Source: Nannocystis punicea
Lineage (GTDB): Bacteria; Myxococcota_A; Polyangia; Nannocystales; Nannocystaceae
Reading direction: 5' to 3'
DNA length: 64,000 nucleotides
Assembly: GCF_026965555.1 (NCBI RefSeq)
Contig: NZ_CP114040.1
Location: forward strand, 2,232,001-2,296,000
The translations under genes and the position numbers were made by a program. How positions within the stretch are numbered: position 1 is the stretch's first letter; the number at the start of each line of letters is the position of its first letter. Below the pieces are notes generated by a model. It saw only the letters and a list, made by a program, of their open reading frames with translations. It did no database searches and had not been told where the DNA came from. Of this stretch, positions 17,831-28,488 are shown piece by piece.

Positions 17831-18909
17831 GCGCCGGCCCCCGCGCTGGCCCGCTGGTGGGCGAGGGCGTCCTCGGCGACGCGGTCGCCCTCGACCAGCT
17901 GCGACGGATCGGTCGGGCGCACCAACGCCGAGGCGCCGGAGGCCATGAGCAGCTCGACGGGCACGGCGGTGATCGTGCCGTCGCGCCGGCGGTGGACGAT
18001 CAAGACGTCGCCCTCGCGCTGCAGCGCGCCGGCGGGGACCTGGACGACGCCGGGCTCGTCGCTGACGGCCTCGACGGTGCCGCGCAGGCCGGGCGCGGCG
18101 AGGCGCTCGCCCTCGGCCGCGAACCACATGACGACCGCGCCGTCGTCGGCCTCGACGGTGCGCGCGAGTGGCTCGGGCTTCAGCGGCCACACGCTGCCGT
18201 CGACGGCGTGGAAGCGCATGGTGGTGCGCGCGGGCGGGGCGTGGAGGAAGCGGGCCTCGACGCGCGGGACGCCCTCGCCGACGATGACCGCGATCGGCAG
18301 GGCTCCGCCCTCGATGACCTCGCCGAGGCGGCCGTGCAGCTCGCGGACGACGCCGTCGATGTCGCTGGTCAGGGTGACCTCGGGCTCGTGCAGGAGGTCG
18401 CGCGAGCGGGCGGGGTCGATGCCGGCGGCGCGCAAGGTGGCGGCGGCGGTGAGCGCCTGCTGCTCGACCTCGGCGGCGCGGGTGGCGACCTCGAAGACGT
18501 CGCGCTCGGAGACGAGGCCCTCGTCGCGCATGCGCCCGAGCTTGTCGCGCCGCGCGGTCTGGGCGGCGCTGCGCAGCTGGGCCCCGCGGTAGTCGGCGGC
18601 GGCGACCACGACCTCGGGCATGACGACGTCGACGACCGGCTGGCCGACGCGCACGCGGTCGCCTGCCTGCACGTGGAAGCGGGCGATCCGGGCGCGGTAG
18701 AGCGGCCGGATCACGCCCTGGCGATCGCCGGGCAGCACCACCCGCGCGGCGGCCTGCAGGAGCGAGACGTCGCGCGGGGCGGTGACCTCGACCCACGCGC
18801 TGGCGGTGCTGGCGGGCTGACGATTGAGCTGTCTTTCAGGGCATGTCTGTTCGGACATGCACGAGGTCAGCAGGGCGAGGCAGCCGGTCGCGAGCGCTCG
18901 GCGGAGCAT
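17827..18909 (-). CDS. RND periplasmic adaptor (membrane fusion protein), lipoprotein
   Basis: A 360-residue HlyD/CusB-family adaptor with lipobox LLTSC. It has a barrel-sandwich region (RIARFHVQAGDRVRVGQPVVDV), a predicted alpha hairpin (about 105-160), and a beta-barrel and membrane-proximal region. It would link its pump to an outer-membrane channel. Residues 17-28, just after the lipidated Cys, read MSEQTCPE and are encoded by CATG-family units (18828-18859), so a repeat array has become part of the mature N terminus. It is the first gene of the minus-strand operon, 57 bp after the MerR gene, and overlaps the pump GTG. Confidence 0.88.
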   Translation of the reverse strand: MLRRALATGCLALLTSCMSEQTCPERQLNRQPASTASAWVEVTAPRDVSLLQAAARVVLPGDRQGVIRPLYRARIARFHVQAGDRVRVGQPVVDVVMPEVVVAAADYRGAQLRSAAQTARRDKLGRMRDEGLVSERDVFEVATRAAEVEQQALTAAATLRAAGIDPARSRDLLHEPEVTLTSDIDGVVRELHGRLGEVIEGGALPIAVIVGEGVPRVEARFLHAPPARTTMRFHAVDGSVWPLKPEPLARTVEADDGAVVMWFAAEGERLAAPGLRGTVEAVSDEPGVVQVPAGALQREGDVLIVHRRRDGTITAVPVELLMASGASALVRPTDPSQLVEGDRVAEDALAHQRASAGAGA

Positions 18910-18966
18910 GCCCGATCGGGTAGCGCGGGGGCGCCGGCCGAAATTGAGACGATCCTGAGAAACTTC

Positions 18967-19461
18967 TCAGGCGCGGCGCTCGCGGCGGGGCCTCGGCTGC
19001 TTCTCGCTGGCGCGGCGCTCGACGCAGGCCTCCTGGGCGCACTCGACGGCGGGCCCGGCGAGGGTCTCCTCGGCCTCCTGGAGGGCCTCGAGGATCCGGC
19101 ACTCGGACACGCGACCGCCGCCGCGGCACGAGTCTGCCAGCCGCTGCAGCGCGCTGCGCAGCTTCTGCAGGCCCTCGATCTTGTGGTCGAGGTCGTGGAG
19201 GTGGTCGCGGACCAGCCGGTCGACGCGGGCGCACGGGCGCAGGCGGTCGCCGGCGAGCGACAGCAGCTCGCGCACGGCCTCGAGGCTGAGGCCGAGCTCG
19301 CGGCTGCGGCGGATGAAGTTGAGGCGGCGGACGTGCTCCGGTCGGTAGACGCGGTAACCACCGGAGGTGCGGGCCGGCTGCGGCAACAGCTCGATGCGCT
19401 CGTAGTAGCGGATCGTCTCGGCGCCGACGCCCGTGGCCTGCCCGAGCGCGCCGATGGTCAT
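18967..19461 (-). CDS. MerR-family metal-responsive regulator
   Basis: A 164-residue MerR protein. The N-terminal winged helix is MTIGALGQATGVGAETIRYY, followed by the dimerisation helix. Metal-ligand cysteines are at 77, 112 and 121; the spacing (35 and 9) equals that of MerR and ZntR, so Hg(II) or Zn/Cd/Pb(II) is the likely inducer rather than Cu(I). The 40-residue C-terminal tail has two extra cysteines. It is divergent from the channel gene at 19677, with a MerR-type promoter between them, and is followed by the adaptor gene on the same strand. The ATG 19461 start is chosen by homology. Confidence 0.9.
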   Translation of the reverse strand: MTIGALGQATGVGAETIRYYERIELLPQPARTSGGYRVYRPEHVRRLNFIRRSRELGLSLEAVRELLSLAGDRLRPCARVDRLVRDHLHDLDHKIEGLQKLRSALQRLADSCRGGGRVSECRILEALQEAEETLAGPAVECAQEACVERRASEKQPRPRRERRA

Positions 19462-19568
19462 CTGCTCGTCGTCTCGCGTCACCGCCCGAGCTTGCTCCGC
19501 GGCCGCCCGCCTGTCACCACGCAAGGCCCACGTGCGTCACCTCGCACCCCGCGGCCCGCCGGGCTCGC

Positions 19569-19599
19569 TTGACCCTGTAGTCGCTACAAGGTCTAGCCT
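19569..19599 (+). promoter_or_regulatory. MerR-type promoter/operator, 19-bp spacer
   Basis: -35 TTGACC (19569-19574), -10 TAGCCT (19594-19599), 19-bp spacer. The dyad CCCTGTAG-TCG-CTACAAGG fills the spacer. The overlong spacer with a central dyad is diagnostic of MerR-activated promoters. It drives the channel-adaptor-pump operon. Confidence 0.88.
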
Positions 19600-19676
19600 C
19601 CTCGCCGAACCCATGAGCGAAGCGCGCGCGAATTGTCGTCCCCACGCGGCCGCCCGCGGGTGTTGACCGAGGTTTG

Positions 19677-20939
19677 ATGTTTCTGTCGTCCGCGCTGCTC
19701 TCCGCCGTCCTGCTGGCCGCGCCGCCGCCGTCGCCGGCGAGCTGCCAGGGCCCGCTCGGGCGCGCGGCGGTGGTCGCCTGCGCGCTGGCGGAGCACCCCA
19801 GCGTCCGCGCCGCGGAGGCCGGACGCGAGGCGGCGCAGGGGCGCAAGCTCGGGGCCCGCACGCTGCTGCCGAGCAACCCGCAGGTCGAGGTGACCGCGGC
19901 CCGCCGCGTCGGCCTGTGGACCGGCGACCGCGACATCAACGTGTACGGACGAGTGTCGCAGGAGCTCGAGATCGCGGGCCAGCGGCGCAAGCGGATGGCG
20001 CTGGCCGACGCCGAGGTGGCGCAGGCGGAGCGGCTGGTCGAGCTGAGCCGCCGTGACGTCGCGGCGGCGGCGTTGAGCGCCTACTACGAGTGGATCGCGG
20101 CGCGCGAGCAGCGGGCGATGATCGAGCGCATCGCCAGGACCGCGGACACTCTGGTCGACCTGGCCCGCACGAGCGAGCGCACCGGCCTCGGCTCGGGCCT
20201 CAACGCCGACGTGGTGGTGGCGACGTCGGTCCGCGTGCGCCGGCAGCAGATCGAGGCGGAGCGGCGGATCGCGGCCGCGCGGGCGGTCCTGGCAGGATTG
20301 CTCGGGCGCGACGGGGCGGGGCTCGAGGTGGCGGGCGAGCTGACGCCGCTGGCGCTGCCGGACGACCTGGCGCGGCTGCTGGCGACCGCGCTGACGCGGC
20401 GGGCGGAGATCGAGCTGGCGAAGGCGGAGCGCGAGGTGTTCGTGCGCCAGATCGAGGTGTACCGCCGGCTGCGCGCGCCGAACCCGAGCGTGGTGCTGTA
20501 CGCCCAGCGCGACGGGTTCGCCGAGCAGGTGCTGGGCGGCGGCCTGGCGTTCCCGATCGTGCTGCCCGCCCCGCTCGGGCGCACGTACAAGGGCGAGATC
20601 GCCGAGAGCAAGGCGCTGGTCCGCCGCGCCGAGGCGGAGGTCGAGCGCTGGCGCCGGGTGGTGCAGGCGGAGGTCGAGGTGGCGCTGCGCGAGGTCGAGG
20701 CGCGCAAGGCGGAGCTCGAGCTGTTCGAGGCCGAGCGGCTGCAGCGCGCCGAGGGCCACCTCGAGGCGCTGGCGCAGGAGATGGCCACGGGGCGGGTGTC
20801 GATCCGCGACGCGGTGGTGCTGCAGCAGACGCTGCTCGAGTACCTCGCGGCCCACATCGAGGCCCGGCGGGCGCTGGCGCTCGGCTCGGTCGAGCTGGCG
20901 CGGGTGATCGGGCTGCTGCCCGAGGGAGCGCAGCCATGA
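19677..20939 (+). CDS. CzcC/TolC-type outer-membrane efflux channel
   Basis: A 420-residue outer-membrane factor. It has a cleavable signal peptide (about 1-22) and two OEP repeats rich in long alpha helices, with conserved GRVSQELEIAGQRRKRMA and LGGGLAFPIVLPAPLGR segments typical of heavy-metal channels. It provides the outer-membrane exit duct for the adaptor and pump encoded downstream, and perhaps for the incomplete minus-strand system as well. The ATG at 19677 is used; an in-frame TTG precedes it. Its stop overlaps the adaptor ATG (ATGA). Transcription probably starts at the MerR-type promoter about 80 bases upstream. Confidence 0.9.
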   Translation: MFLSSALLSAVLLAAPPPSPASCQGPLGRAAVVACALAEHPSVRAAEAGREAAQGRKLGARTLLPSNPQVEVTAARRVGLWTGDRDINVYGRVSQELEIAGQRRKRMALADAEVAQAERLVELSRRDVAAAALSAYYEWIAAREQRAMIERIARTADTLVDLARTSERTGLGSGLNADVVVATSVRVRRQQIEAERRIAAARAVLAGLLGRDGAGLEVAGELTPLALPDDLARLLATALTRRAEIELAKAEREVFVRQIEVYRRLRAPNPSVVLYAQRDGFAEQVLGGGLAFPIVLPAPLGRTYKGEIAESKALVRRAEAEVERWRRVVQAEVEVALREVEARKAELELFEAERLQRAEGHLEALAQEMATGRVSIRDAVVLQQTLLEYLAAHIEARRALALGSVELARVIGLLPEGAQP

Positions 20940-22129
20940 GGAAGGCGCTGTTACTGGCACTCTCGCTGATCGGCTGCGGGGCGAAGCCGGCCGGGGGCGA
21001 CGCGCACGAGCACGGCGAGGGCGAGCACGGCGAGGGCGAGCACGGCGAGCACGGCGAGGGCCACGAGCACGACGAGCTGCCGCGCCGCGTGGCGCTGACG
21101 GAGCAGGTGATCGCGGAGGCGCAGATCCAGACCGAGCCGGTGCAGCGGCAGGTGGTCGCGCCGGTGCTGTTCGCGACCGGGCACGTGGAGGCCGATCCCG
21201 GCCGCATGGCGCAGGTCCCGGCCAAGGTCGGCGGGATCGTCGAGGAGGTGCTGTTCCGCGAGGGCGACCCGGTGAAGGAGGGCCAGGTGCTGGCGACGGT
21301 GCGCGCGCCGAGCCTCGGCAGCCTGCGCGCCGACCTGGCGTCGCTGCAGGCGCGGACGGCGTCGGCCCGCTCGAACCTGACGCGCCTGGAGGCGCTGGCC
21401 GAGCGCAACATGGCGTCGCAGCAGGAGCTGGCGGCCGCGCGCGCCGAGGCGACGGCGCTCGAGGCCGAGGCGCAGGCGGCCAAACAACGGCTGCAGGCGC
21501 TCGGCCTGGGGGCGAAGGGCAACGCGACGGTGTTCTCGCTGCGCGCGCCGATCTCCGGCCACGTCATGCAGCGCAACGTGGTGCCTGGCCAGCCGGTGAC
21601 GCCCGAGCAGACGCTGGCGACGATCGTCAACCTCGACCGCGCGTGGTTCATCGCCCGCCTGTTCGAGCACCTGCTGGCGAAGATCCGCGTCGGCGCGGCG
21701 GTCGAGGTCGAGCTCAACGCGTTCCCCGACCACCCCTTCCACGGGGCGATCGAGTTCATCGCGCCGAAGGTCGACGCCGAGGCGCAGACGGTGGTGGCGA
21801 GGATCCCGATCGACAACCGCGAGGACATCCTGCGCATCGGCCTGTTCGGCAAGGCGCGGATCGCCGTCAGCGACCCGCGCGCGGCGCCGGAGCCGGTGCT
21901 GGCGGTCCCGCGCGACGCGATCATCGAGGTCGCCGGCAAGACGGTGGTGTTCGTGCGCGGCGAGGACGGGGTGTTCGAGCTGCACGAGGTGGTGCTCGGG
22001 ACGGCGGGCCCGGGGGTGGTGGAGATCCTTCAAGGCCTCCGCGAGGGCGAGCCGGTGGTGACGCGCGGGGCGTGGACGCTCAAGAGCGTGCTGCTCAAGG
22101 GCACCTTCGGCGAGGACCACGGGCACTAA
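20936..22129 (+). CDS. CzcB-type RND adaptor, His-rich lipoprotein
   Basis: A 397-residue adaptor with lipobox LIGC. A His/Glu/Gly-rich segment (about residues 23-45, repeated GEHGEGEH) probably binds metal and is encoded by a short tandem repeat. A barrel-sandwich hybrid region (VGGIVEEVLFREGDPVKEGQ), an alpha hairpin (about 115-180), a beta-barrel (VNLDRAWFIARLFE) and a C-terminal domain follow. It delivers metal or bridges pump and channel. It is translationally coupled to the channel gene and three bases from the pump gene. Confidence 0.92.
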   Translation: MRKALLLALSLIGCGAKPAGGDAHEHGEGEHGEGEHGEHGEGHEHDELPRRVALTEQVIAEAQIQTEPVQRQVVAPVLFATGHVEADPGRMAQVPAKVGGIVEEVLFREGDPVKEGQVLATVRAPSLGSLRADLASLQARTASARSNLTRLEALAERNMASQQELAAARAEATALEAEAQAAKQRLQALGLGAKGNATVFSLRAPISGHVMQRNVVPGQPVTPEQTLATIVNLDRAWFIARLFEHLLAKIRVGAAVEVELNAFPDHPFHGAIEFIAPKVDAEAQTVVARIPIDNREDILRIGLFGKARIAVSDPRAAPEPVLAVPRDAIIEVAGKTVVFVRGEDGVFELHEVVLGTAGPGVVEILQGLREGEPVVTRGAWTLKSVLLKGTFGEDHGH

Positions 22130-22132
22130 ACC

Positions 22133-25237
<3,105 letters not shown>

Positions 25238-25247
25238 CGAACTTCGC

Positions 25248-25278
25248 TTGACCCTGTAGCGGCTGCAGGGTTCACATT
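25248..25278 (+). promoter_or_regulatory. second MerR-type promoter/operator, 19-bp spacer
   Basis: -35 TTGACC (25248-25253), -10 CACATT (25273-25278), 19-bp spacer with dyad CCCTGTAG-CGG-CTGCAGGG. The left half is identical to the operator at 19569, so the same regulator should control the methyltransferase-like gene at 25297. Confidence 0.82.
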
Positions 25279-25296
25279 GGCGGGCGAGGAATTCGT

Positions 25297-25905
25297 ATGC
25301 GCCTCGAACTCGTCGCCCTGCTCCTGCTCCTCGGCTTCTACACCGTGGCCTTCGGCCTGCGCACGTACCGGCACCTGCGCGAGACCGGGTCGACGGGCTT
25401 TCACGGGCTGTCCGGAAGGCCAGGTTCGGCGGAGTGGTGGGGCGGGGCGCTGTTCGTGATCGGGGTGGTGCTCAGCCTGCTGGCGCCGCTCGCCGGGCTG
25501 CTCGGGTGGGTGGCGTCGCCGCAGATCGGGCCGGCGCAGTTCGTCCTCGGCGGGGCGGCGGTGCTGCTCGGGATCGCGGCGACCTACGCGGCCCAGACCG
25601 CCATGGGCCGCTCGTGGCGGATCGGGGTGCGCAGCGACGAGCGGACCGAGCTGGTGACCGCAGGGCCGTTCGCCATGGTCCGCAACCCGATCTTCTCGTG
25701 CATGCTGTTCACCGCGGCGGCGATGGTGGTGCTGCTGCCCAACGCGGTGGCCATGGCGGCGTTCGCGTGCCTGCTGCTCGCCGTCGAGCTGCAGGTGCGC
25801 GTGGTCGAGGAGCCGCACCTGCTGCGCGTGCACGGCAGCAAGTACCGCAGCTACGCGGCCCGCGTGGGGCGCTTCGTGCCAGGGTTCGGGCTGCTGCGCG
25901 GGTGA
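25297..25905 (+). CDS. isoprenylcysteine/phospholipid methyltransferase-like membrane protein
   Basis: A 202-residue protein with about five membrane segments and the ICMT/PEMT-family core MGRSWRIGV and LVTAGPFAMVRNPIF, followed by EEPHLLRVHGSKYRSYAARV. Such proteins methylate lipids or small thiols using S-adenosylmethionine. Its MerR-type promoter ties it to metal stress. I infer a role in membrane modification or detoxification during metal exposure, but the substrate is unknown. The start was chosen 19 bases after the -10 element. Confidence 0.83.
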   Translation: MRLELVALLLLLGFYTVAFGLRTYRHLRETGSTGFHGLSGRPGSAEWWGGALFVIGVVLSLLAPLAGLLGWVASPQIGPAQFVLGGAAVLLGIAATYAAQTAMGRSWRIGVRSDERTELVTAGPFAMVRNPIFSCMLFTAAAMVVLLPNAVAMAAFACLLLAVELQVRVVEEPHLLRVHGSKYRSYAARVGRFVPGFGLLRG

Positions 25906-25948
25906 TACTCGCGCAGAGCCGCCCGTAAGCGGAATTTGTACTTAAGGA

Positions 25949-26011
25949 CATGTCTTTATCGACATGCGGATTCCGGTCGACCGGATTGAAAGACATGTCT
26001 CTAAAGACATG
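25949..26011. repeat. two CATG pairs around a different palindrome
   Basis: Pairs at 25949/25963 and 25994/26008, each 14 bp apart. The second is TCT-CTAA-AGA between cores, fully complementary. Between them lies the 14-bp perfect palindrome TCCGGTCGACCGGA (25972-25985). The units are strikingly AT-rich for this genome. Confidence 0.88.
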
Positions 26012-26143
26012 TCTTGGAGTCGTCCGCGAGGCCGCGAGCACGGGCTCGGAGGTGAGGCGGGCGATGGGCATGGGCTCGAGTTCCGGCGGACGTCCGATCG
26101 GCCGCGTTGACGTCGCGCGTGCGGGCGGGGATCCTGCAAACCC

Positions 26144-27484
26144 ATGGTGACATCGGCCGGCTCCTGGACCCCTCGTGCGTGTCTCCTGGCGATCGCGTGT
26201 CTGGGGTCACTCGGCTGCAGAGCGGCGAACAGCGAAGACGGGGCGCTGTACCTCAGCCTGCGGCCGCTGTTCTACTCCGAGGTGCACGAGCCCTCCGGTC
26301 TGCGCGCGCTGCAGGGCTCGCGGGCCTGCTTCGAGATCCGCTCCCATGCCGAGCCCGGCGATGAGACGCTGCAGGTGGAGGACCTCGGCGGGTGCTACGA
26401 GATGGCGATGGCCGGCGAGCCGATCGCCCCCGGCGGCTGCGTGGTCCTCGACCAGCTCGGCGCGGTGCAGGTCGACGCCACGTACCTCGGGGATTGTCTC
26501 TTCGAGGGGGAGCGCGAGCTCGCGAGCGATCGCTTTCGCATCGAGGTGGTGCCCGTGGACGGGCTGCGCGCGGGGCTGCAGTGGCACATGGAAGAGTGGG
26601 CGGAGCAATGGCTGGAGCGGCTGTCGACGCCCCCGGCCGACCTGATCCCCGCTGTCGACGAGCCGCTGCGGCTGGTGCCCGACGTCGAGGTCGGGTTCCC
26701 GATCCACCTGCTCGACCCGGCGGGCCGGCGGGTCGCCTGGGACCTGTCGCAGGGCCGCGTGCTGGAGGCGAAGGACGGCGGAGCGCCGCGGCAACTGGTG
26801 CCGGTCGAGGACACGGCGGAGTTTTGGCCGGTGCGCGTCGGCGCCGGGGAGCGGAGTACGCTGACGCTCGAGGTCGGGGGGGCGGTGCTGCCGGTGGCGG
26901 AGGTGGTGGCGACTCCGGTCGAGGAGGCGGCGTCGATCGAGATCGTCGCCGGCTACTTCGGCGAGCCGCTCGCGGCCCGGGCGGTGGTGCGCGACGGCGA
27001 GGGACGGGTGATCGTCGGCGCGCCGGTGGAGTGGAGCCTGGTCGAGGGCGAGCTCGCGCTCGAGCCGTTCGCGGGGTTCGTGCCGCCGGAGTACACGATG
27101 ATCGAGGACGCGTGCGTGCCGCCGCCGAGCGCGCCGGAGAGCCGGCGCGCGGTGCTGCGGGCGCGGCTCGGGGCGCTGAGCGACGAGCTCGAGCTCGAGT
27201 GGACGGCGACGCCGCCGGAGACGACCCGCGACGAGCCGTTCAAGCCCGATCCGGCGTGCCAGCGCGGCATGGGGCCGGCAGAGGACGATGGACCAGGGGC
27301 CGGCGACGAGGGGCCCGGGGACCGCGGCTGCAGCTGCGCGACCGGGCCGGACGCCGGGCGCGACGGCTGGGCGTGGCTGGGCGGGATGGTGTTGTTGCTC
27401 GGCGGGCGCCGCCGGCGGGCACATCTCGAGTCGACTGCGAGTGTCTCATCGGACATGTCGAATCAGACATGTCCAATGAGGTGA
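26144..27484 (+). CDS. surface lipoprotein with MYXO-CTERM-like tail, unknown function
   Basis: A 446-residue secreted protein. The N-terminal signal ends in lipobox LGSLGC. The middle is beta-rich with no family I recognise. The C terminus has a Cys-containing spacer (CSCATGPDAG), one hydrophobic helix (WAWLGGMVLLLGG) and a basic RRRR, matching the MYXO-CTERM sorting pattern. A lipobox and a C-terminal sorting tail on the same protein is unusual. Beyond RRRR the frame continues into a CATG array, adding about 20 residues that end SSDMSNQTCPMR. The array therefore supplies the stop codon. Confidence 0.65.
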   Translation: MVTSAGSWTPRACLLAIACLGSLGCRAANSEDGALYLSLRPLFYSEVHEPSGLRALQGSRACFEIRSHAEPGDETLQVEDLGGCYEMAMAGEPIAPGGCVVLDQLGAVQVDATYLGDCLFEGERELASDRFRIEVVPVDGLRAGLQWHMEEWAEQWLERLSTPPADLIPAVDEPLRLVPDVEVGFPIHLLDPAGRRVAWDLSQGRVLEAKDGGAPRQLVPVEDTAEFWPVRVGAGERSTLTLEVGGAVLPVAEVVATPVEEAASIEIVAGYFGEPLAARAVVRDGEGRVIVGAPVEWSLVEGELALEPFAGFVPPEYTMIEDACVPPPSAPESRRAVLRARLGALSDELELEWTATPPETTRDEPFKPDPACQRGMGPAEDDGPGAGDEGPGDRGCSCATGPDAGRDGWAWLGGMVLLLGGRRRRAHLESTASVSSDMSNQTCPMR

Positions 27485-27533
27485 AAGCAGAGCGGTAGAG
27501 CGATGTCCCGTTGGACATGTTCAAACGGACATC
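27440..27533. repeat. 14-bp-period arrays, two groups
   Basis: CATG 27454 and 27468 (with a degenerate unit at 27440) form one group. GATG 27502, CATG 27516 and CATC 27530 form the other. They lie between convergent genes and could also act as a bidirectional hairpin region. Confidence 0.88.
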
Positions 27534-27549
27534 TTGCGATTCTTGAGGA

Positions 27550-28173
27550 TCAGCGCGGCTCGAGCTCGACCATCGCCTCGTTGCGCTTGGCGAACGGGAG
27601 GGTGAACGGGGCGTCGTACTGGGCCCAGTAGACGTCCTCGGCGATCCGCCAGCGGGGGTGGTCTTCGAGGGCGGCGAGCAGGCGCTGGCGGGAGTCCTTG
27701 CGCTTGTCCTCCGACGAGTTGCCGCGGTAGCGCAGGGCGGCGACCGTGCGCGCGGGCTCGTGGATCAGCTCGATCGCGCGGTCGTCGGGCTGCGGGGCCT
27801 CGGAGGTGAAGAGGTCGTTGGACAGGAAGAAGGCGACGGTCCAGCCGCGGCCGCCGGGCTTCTGCAGGACCGGGCTGGTCATCGCCAGGCGCTCGCCCTC
27901 GGGGTGCTGCTCGACCGGCACGGTCATCGACATGCGCAGGTGTCGGCTGTTCTCGCCGAAGATGTAGCGCGCGAGCCGGTCGAAGGCCTCGTCGACGGCC
28001 TTGTCGTGCTCCCCCTCGACCGTGAGGCGGGCCAGCAGCGCCGGCTGGTACTGGCGGATCTCCACGTCGTCGAGCGTCTCGACCACCTCGTACTTCGGCT
28101 GCTCCTCGAGGCGGATGCCGAAGAAGCCGGGGACGGACTTGAGGATCTCGGTGAACGGAATCTTGGTCAGCAT
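27550..28173 (-). CDS. SOUL-family haem-binding-like protein
   Basis: A 207-residue soluble protein with the SOUL/HBP fold signature: YEVVETLDDVEIRQYQPALL, a central ARYIFGENSRHLRMSMTVPV (matching the family xYIxGxNxxxxKIxMTxPV), and C-terminal RWRIAEDVYWAQYDAPFTLP. SOUL proteins bind haem or fatty acids, and several bacterial homologs are uncharacterised. No signal peptide is present. It is convergent with the MYXO-CTERM-like gene, with CATG arrays between them. Confidence 0.9.
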   Translation of the reverse strand: MLTKIPFTEILKSVPGFFGIRLEEQPKYEVVETLDDVEIRQYQPALLARLTVEGEHDKAVDEAFDRLARYIFGENSRHLRMSMTVPVEQHPEGERLAMTSPVLQKPGGRGWTVAFFLSNDLFTSEAPQPDDRAIELIHEPARTVAALRYRGNSSEDKRKDSRQRLLAALEDHPRWRIAEDVYWAQYDAPFTLPFAKRNEAMVELEPR

Positions 28174-28447
28174 GACGGCGGCCTCGCGTGCCGCTGTCTA
28201 CGACCGTTCGCCGCGTCGGCAAGCCGGGTCCGGCGTGGCTGAGCTCGCGCGGGCCCGCGACGGGCAGCGGCCGTCGAGGCCGGTCCGGGACGCGCCGCGT
28301 GCGCGAGTCGCGGGGACAGGACCGTCGCCGTGAGAGAGCGAACCTGACTCCGAGACATGGGCCACAGGGGTGCACGGTCCCGCGGGCGCAGACGTCGACG
28401 CAGCTTCACCGGGAGCGCTCTCGACAGTTCATGATTGCGCTAAAGGA

Positions 28448-28479
28448 CATGTTTAATAAGACATGTCTAAAAGGACATG
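28448..28479. repeat. 14-bp-period array, three AT-rich units
   Basis: CATG at 28448, 28462 and 28476, with spacers such as AATA and AAAA. It lies nine bases beyond the stop of the FG-GAP lipoprotein gene. The remaining bases of 28174-28440 hold no gene. Confidence 0.9.
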
Positions 28480-28488
28480 ACCCAAGGG

